64,000 nucleotides of DNA. It comes from Lamellibrachia satsuma. Its lineage: Eukaryota; Annelida; Polychaeta; Sabellida; Siboglinidae. Position numbers and translations under genes: made by a program. Positions 60,801 to 64,000 of the stretch are shown here, one piece after another (the first letter of the stretch is position 1; each line of letters opens with the position of its first letter). The stretch is taken from contig BSQZ01000039.1 in assembly GCA_033239005.1 (NCBI GenBank), forward strand, positions 4,423,316-4,487,315. The letters are read 5' to 3'. The notes under the pieces were generated by a model. That model made no database searches and was not told the origin of the DNA. It worked only from the letters and a program-made list of their open reading frames with translations.

Positions 60801-63397
60801 ATTGACCCCAGGTCTGGTTACAGGACATTTTCAGGATCAATATATAGTTAATGTAAATAAAATTTTTGTGTAGGAGAGAGGGCGTCTGAGATTAAACGCT
60901 TTTCAGTAAAAGCACTAATGTTTTGTGTTTTGAGACAGCCTCTAATAACCAGGTACAACTGTCGTTGATATACCCCAGTACTCGTCATTGATAGACAGTT
61001 ATATATTAACGTAATACCTAGTTGTCTGTCTGCATGACATACCATATTCAACCTAGTAACTGTACAATACGCTTGTCAAAAATTGGGCCATGGTAAAATG
61101 TCAAGGAATCTGTTCTCATAAGCATACACCAACATTTTTTCTAGACAATAAGGTAACTGTTTAACACTAGTGGTGTTATTTGGTGACTAGTGTAGAACAA
61201 CTGAAAAGTGGTGCCAACTTTTTAACACCAGGTGGCGACACTTCAGTTCCACACTAGTAAAATTTCAATAATTATTGATCCTGCTGATTAAAACAGGGGT
61301 GTACGCTAATTAGGGCATGTACGCTTAATAGGTCGAATACAGTAGTTGCCATGTGTCCATTGTTTCTAAGCATAAGCCACTGAGTTGATGTTACAGAATG
61401 GTGTATGAGAAGACGCACCGTAACATCACAGCGAGGGTAGAGCACTGCAGTGGACGTGTCGTCCTGTCGGCCTCCACCAAGGAGTCTGCCATCTCCAAGC
61501 ATCTCTACAGGTACGATGCATTCTCACCTGACCAAGACTCGGGTTAATTAGCAGTCTGCCAATATTAAATATGTGGAATATGTACCGGGTAAATACCATT
61601 ACATTATTTTTAGTGTTTAGGATTTTCATTGTTATAACTATTTGGAATTAAGAATGCAACATGACTTGTCGCAAGAAACTTGTCACCCTATGTTGATTTG
61701 TTGAGGAGATGATCTGTTGGGGAGATTATATATTAAAAAAATAACATGAACACATATTGAGATCAGATAATTTGAGGAGATGATCTGTTGGGGAGATTAT
61801 ATATTTAAAAAATTAACACATTGAGATCAGATAGTTTGAGTAGATGATTTGTTGAGGAGATGATAATCAAATTTATTTATTTTGACACTGCATATCTTTA
61901 AAAATAGAATCGGGTATTTACAATAAAAAATAAATAAATAAATTTATATGTTGAAGAGATGATCTTTTGAGTATATGTTCTGTTGTGAAGATGATATTAT
62001 TTTGAAAAGTAACATGATCAAATACTGAGATGATCTGTTAAAGAGATGACTAGATGATCTGCTAGATTGTGACCATTGAATGTCATGCTTCAGCTGCAGC
62101 GATGTGTCTGCAGCTGAGAGCGTTGCTCGGGTGTTGGCCCAACGTTGTCGAGAGGCGGGCATCACTGCGATGATCCTACACGAGGAAGAACATGACGAGA
62201 AGTCACAGAAGGTACGTGAACAATTATTTGATTGTAAACCACGCTATTTCACGGTTTTCACTATGTGTAGTCCCTCAGTTGAATGTCAGGTTAATAGAAA
62301 CGATAGTCTTACAAATGACAATCATGACTGCCAGTCAAACCATTTTATTTTGTTGAAATGCACATTTTTACTTGAAATCCTGTATATATCGGTATAAAAA
62401 TGTCATGATTCCAGTTGAGTTTCACCATCTATCATGCTATGAAATAAACATACCGACCGGTATATCAAACAAAATCCACTATGGATACACAGGAGGTCTG
62501 CTTTGCATATGTTCCATAAATTTTAAACAAATTTGTATAAATACAATATACAGCCATCTGAACTTCTTCATCCAGTACAGCTCTTGGCTCTGTACTTGTC
62601 ACATATGAATTGTGGCTAGAGTATTGTCCCAATATACCAGAATTCCGTATTGACTATGGGTAATCCATAGGAAATGGCATGTCTGGAGTGCTGCATCATA
62701 TCATCTTTATTCAGACTCAAGATCCACAAACATGTACATAGTAAACAAATGATCTAGTCCCTTTGAAGAATCAGTGGTCATAAAAAATATTGATTCTTCC
62801 TTATTTAAGACAGCATCATCATTACAATCTTTCGTTACAACCAATTCACGAATCATATTTGCATAGTGGACCATTAAGCAAACATCATTATATTGCTATA
62901 GAATTAAGCGCCATGTTATTTGATAGGACTACTGTTCTGCAAAACTTTATAAACCTAACGGACAAAGCGAGATCTAAAGGTTCACATTCAGCAAGTAATG
63001 GTATTAAATCTCCGTGCAAGTCATATGGTAGCTTCCATATCTTGCACAAAGTCCACAATAATTTTATTGTTGGCAAAAGTTAATTTGTGAGAAGGCCTTG
63101 AATTGCTAACAAGACCTTGGTTTCTGTCCCCAGTACGCAGCTTTCCGCCGGGCTGTGGAGGGAGGCGGGATAGATCTGCAGGAGCCAGATGAGGTTCAGC
63201 CTCTCTACGAACCCGGAATCAACTATGACGACCCTGAAGAGCTGGACGACCTTCAGCGCAGACGTGACCTTGTCACCAACGTCAGTCGTATCACCAAGAT
63301 GGCACTGGAAATGAGGAAGACGAAACATGGCCGACCAAAGCGCAACACAAAGATCATGGAGCATGCTTTCAAGATGACACCAGGTGGCAGTGTCTAG
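57851..63397 (+). CDS. MRPL18: MRPL18: mitochondrial large-subunit ribosomal protein uL18m
   Basis: uL18m is a 5S-rRNA-binding-family protein of the mitochondrial large ribosomal subunit; in animals it has also been linked to 5S rRNA import into mitochondria. Exons: candidate 57851-57863, then 58683-58761, 58959-59036, 61397-61510, 62094-62211 and 63134-63397, all with GT/AG and matching phase, about 221 residues if the tiny first exon is right. Family matches: NPNFINRNPRNLEQLALARK, GWRFQYPTREFYHR, RVVLSASTKESAISKHLY and ESVARVLAQRCREAGITAMI, paralleling human RNPRNLELLSVARKERGW, FPSREFWHR, KVVVSASTREWAIKKHLY and ESIGRVLAQRCLEAGI. The C terminus runs about 60 residues beyond the human protein (180 aa), with an acidic then a basic stretch. 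Intron 5 carries an antisense LINE relic, and the intron between 59036 and 61397 carries nested hAT-like elements. AATAAA lies at 63517. Confidence 0.92.
58345..58510 (+). mobile_element. SINE S3-like copy with degraded tRNA head
   Basis: GTATGGTAGAGCATCCGACT and CACTAGGGTTCGAGA look like A and B boxes; then GTTGGTCCCTTCTGCCTGGT and GAAGTAAAAGATCC. In the first MRPL18 intron if the exon at 57851 is real. Confidence 0.5.
58683..58761 (+). CDS. MRPL18: MRPL18 coding exon 2
   Basis: Acceptor TTTTTCAG, donor GTGACA. In the phase set by the next exon it reads ACQRRAGSTNTDNDVV then NPNFINRNPR. The final NRNPR is the conserved start of the mature domain. Confidence 0.85.
58959..59036 (+). CDS. MRPL18: MRPL18 coding exon 3
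   Basis: Acceptor ATATACAG, donor GTGTGT. It encodes NLEQLALARKSKGWRFQYP and TREFYHR. Confidence 0.92.
59357..60816. mobile_element. Non-autonomous hAT-like element A (outer), split by element B
   Basis: Terminal inverted repeats CAGACCTGGGGTCAATTC at the left and its complement at the right, flanked by ATTACAGG (59349-59356) and GTTACAGG (60817-60824), an 8-bp target duplication with one mismatch. CAG...CTG ends with 8-bp duplications are the hAT hallmark. Interior is rich in AATTGAATTG-type subterminal motifs. No transposase. Lies in the MRPL18 intron between exons 3 and 4. Without the inner element it is about 425 bp. Confidence 0.8.
59679..60713. mobile_element. Non-autonomous hAT-like element B (inner)
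   Basis: Ends CAGGGCTGAGTCCAATTA and, at the right, TAATTGGACCCAGCCCTG. Flanks CTGCTGTT (59671-59678) and GTGCTGTT (60714-60721) are an 8-bp duplication with one mismatch. Subterminal TAATTGTAATTG motifs sit at both ends in inverted arrangement. 1035 bp, no recognisable ORF. Inserted within element A. Confidence 0.8.
61040..61344 (+). mobile_element. Mariner-like MITE (TACTGTATTCGACC family), uninterrupted copy
   Basis: About 305 bp, from TACCATATTCAACC to GGTCGAATACAGTA. Shares its whole length with the copy at 41458-42768 minus that copy's insertions. Lies about 50 bases upstream of MRPL18 exon 4. Confidence 0.72.
61397..61510 (+). CDS. MRPL18: MRPL18 coding exon 4
   Basis: Acceptor GTTACAG, donor GTACGA. 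It encodes MVYEKTHRNITARVEHCSG and RVVLSASTKESAISKHLY. Confidence 0.93.
61701..62060 (+). repeat. Degenerate about 71-bp repeats in an MRPL18 intron
   Basis: TTGAGGAGATGATCTGTTGG at 61701 and 61772 starts two close units; diverged pieces (GTAGATGATTTGTTGAGGAG, CTGAGATGATCTGTTAAAGA) follow up to exon 5. Confidence 0.7.
62094..62211 (+). CDS. MRPL18: MRPL18 coding exon 5
   Basis: Donor GTACGT. Two AG acceptors six bases apart (exon start 62094 or 62100) are both in frame. The first keeps the spacing of the human protein. It encodes DVSAAESVARVLAQRCREAG and ITAMILHEEEHDEKSQK. Confidence 0.92.
62690..63085 (-). mobile_element. LINE C-terminal relic inside the last MRPL18 intron
   Basis: The minus strand reads LPTIKLLWTLCKIWKLPYDL, HGDLIPLLAECEP, RFIKFCRTVVLS, and farther on LWILSLNKDD. 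This resembles the (R/K)xWxLPYxTH...L...C...RFxKF C-terminal block of several LINE families. Frame is lost downstream. Antisense to MRPL18. Confidence 0.5.
63134..63397 (+). CDS. MRPL18: MRPL18 last coding exon with extended C terminus
   Basis: Acceptor TCCCCAG, stop TAG at 63395. It encodes YAAFRRAVEGGGIDLQEPDE (family core) and then about 60 further residues including NYDDPEELDDLQRRRDL, KMALEMRKTKHGRPKRN and MEHAFKMTPGGSV. The human protein stops soon after the REPQRIYE equivalent. Confidence 0.93.
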   Translation, partial: YAAFRRAVEGGGIDLQEPDEVQPLYEPGINYDDPEELDDLQRRRDLVTNVSRITKMALEMRKTKHGRPKRNTKIMEHAFKMTPGGSV

Positions 63398-63516
63398 TGA
63401 CTAGGACGTGTCAGTTTTGTTTGTCACTGTGTCGAAATTTACCTCTGTTGTTTATCGAGCTGCTGTTTCCATGAGACTTCAGCTGTAGTGCAAATTTTTT
63501 TAACTGTATACCGGAC

Positions 63517-63522
63517 AATAAA
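63517..63522 (+). promoter_or_regulatory. MRPL18 polyadenylation signal AATAAA
   Basis: Canonical AATAAA 120 bases after the MRPL18 stop, followed by a T-rich stretch (TCTTCCTC, then TTTTTCTTG). Confidence 0.7.
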
Positions 63523-63539
63523 TTGTGCAATGGAGTCTT

Positions 63540-64000
63540 CCTCTAAACATTTTTCTTGTTATTATTTATGAAAGTTGGAGAACATAATTACTGGATACAA
63601 TATTGGTTATGACAACCACACCCTTATGCAGTTTTATATACAATATTTTCTAAGCACCGTCTCACTAATCAGTGATCACTAGATGGCACCATAGGTTCCC
63701 AGCCATTTGCACTAGGTGACGCCTCAAATGTTTATGTGCTGTTTGAGCGCTGTCTTCCGGGATTTAGCGGTTAGCCGATCACAGAGCTACCAGCATGTGA
63801 GGGGGTTGACTCACGTCACGATTAAGAAAAAATCCAACATATGGGTCAGAAATTAGCCTGCTAAAAACCGCCATGCTATTTTAAGCGACAAGCTTGCATG
63901 CTGACTCATTCGAAAAGTATAAAAGCATACGGAAACGTGATGAAACGAAAATAGTATCGTCTAGATATCGTAAGAGCACTTTAGAACTGGTGACGTCAAA
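63540..64000. other. No gene seen
   Basis: Sequence past the MRPL18 polyadenylation signal; no further exon recognised before the window ends. Confidence 0.5.

Noticed and set aside
62790..63083. 97-codon plus-strand frame in the last MRPL18 intron
   Set aside because: The opposite strand matches a LINE C terminus better; the plus frame is its shadow.

Overview
This is a eukaryotic, intron-rich, AT-rich stretch that looks like a marine invertebrate animal genome (amphioxus, hemichordate or lophotrochozoan are all possible; the species cannot be fixed from the sequence). The evidence is two animal-type nuclear genes with canonical GT/AG introns, several LINE families, tRNA-derived SINEs, many short hAT-like and mariner-like non-autonomous elements, and many microsatellite and minisatellite arrays.

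Only two host genes are supported, both at the right-hand end and divergently arranged. The first is Notchless homolog 1 (NLE1; ribosome assembly WD40 protein) on the minus strand. Thirteen coding exons were traced by eye from the start codon at 55194 to 41000; a terminal exon is unresolved. The second is mitochondrial ribosomal protein uL18m (MRPL18) on the plus strand, exons from 58683 (possibly 57851) to the stop at 63397, with a polyadenylation signal at 63517. About 2.7 kb of repeat-bearing sequence lies between the two start codons.

The left 40 kb contains no recognised host gene. From 4.6 to 10.2 kb a CR1-type LINE (minus strand) is split by a plus-strand RTE-type LINE with an intact 973-residue endonuclease/reverse transcriptase ORF. 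A second CR1-type copy at 44.0-45.6 kb shows the uninterrupted sequence. Older LINE relics lie at 13.9-14.8, 23.7-25.0 and 62.7-63.1 kb. From 23 to 38 kb tandem arrays dominate, with periods of 21, 46, about 30, 37, 44, 44 and 39 bp; the 39-bp block alone covers 1.9 kb. Two further arrays (20 and 21 bp) fill one NLE1 intron.

Non-autonomous DNA transposons are common. Several have hAT-like CAG...CTG termini and 8-bp target duplications, including one hAT-like element nested in another (59.4-60.8 kb) and one nested in a mariner-like element (41.5-42.8 kb). No RNA gene, CRISPR array, operon or prokaryote-type system was found. The notable content is the layered insertion history and the tandem arrays, not a new gene system. 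All exon borders were read by eye from splice consensus, reading phase and family similarity recalled from memory; no alignment or database search was run.
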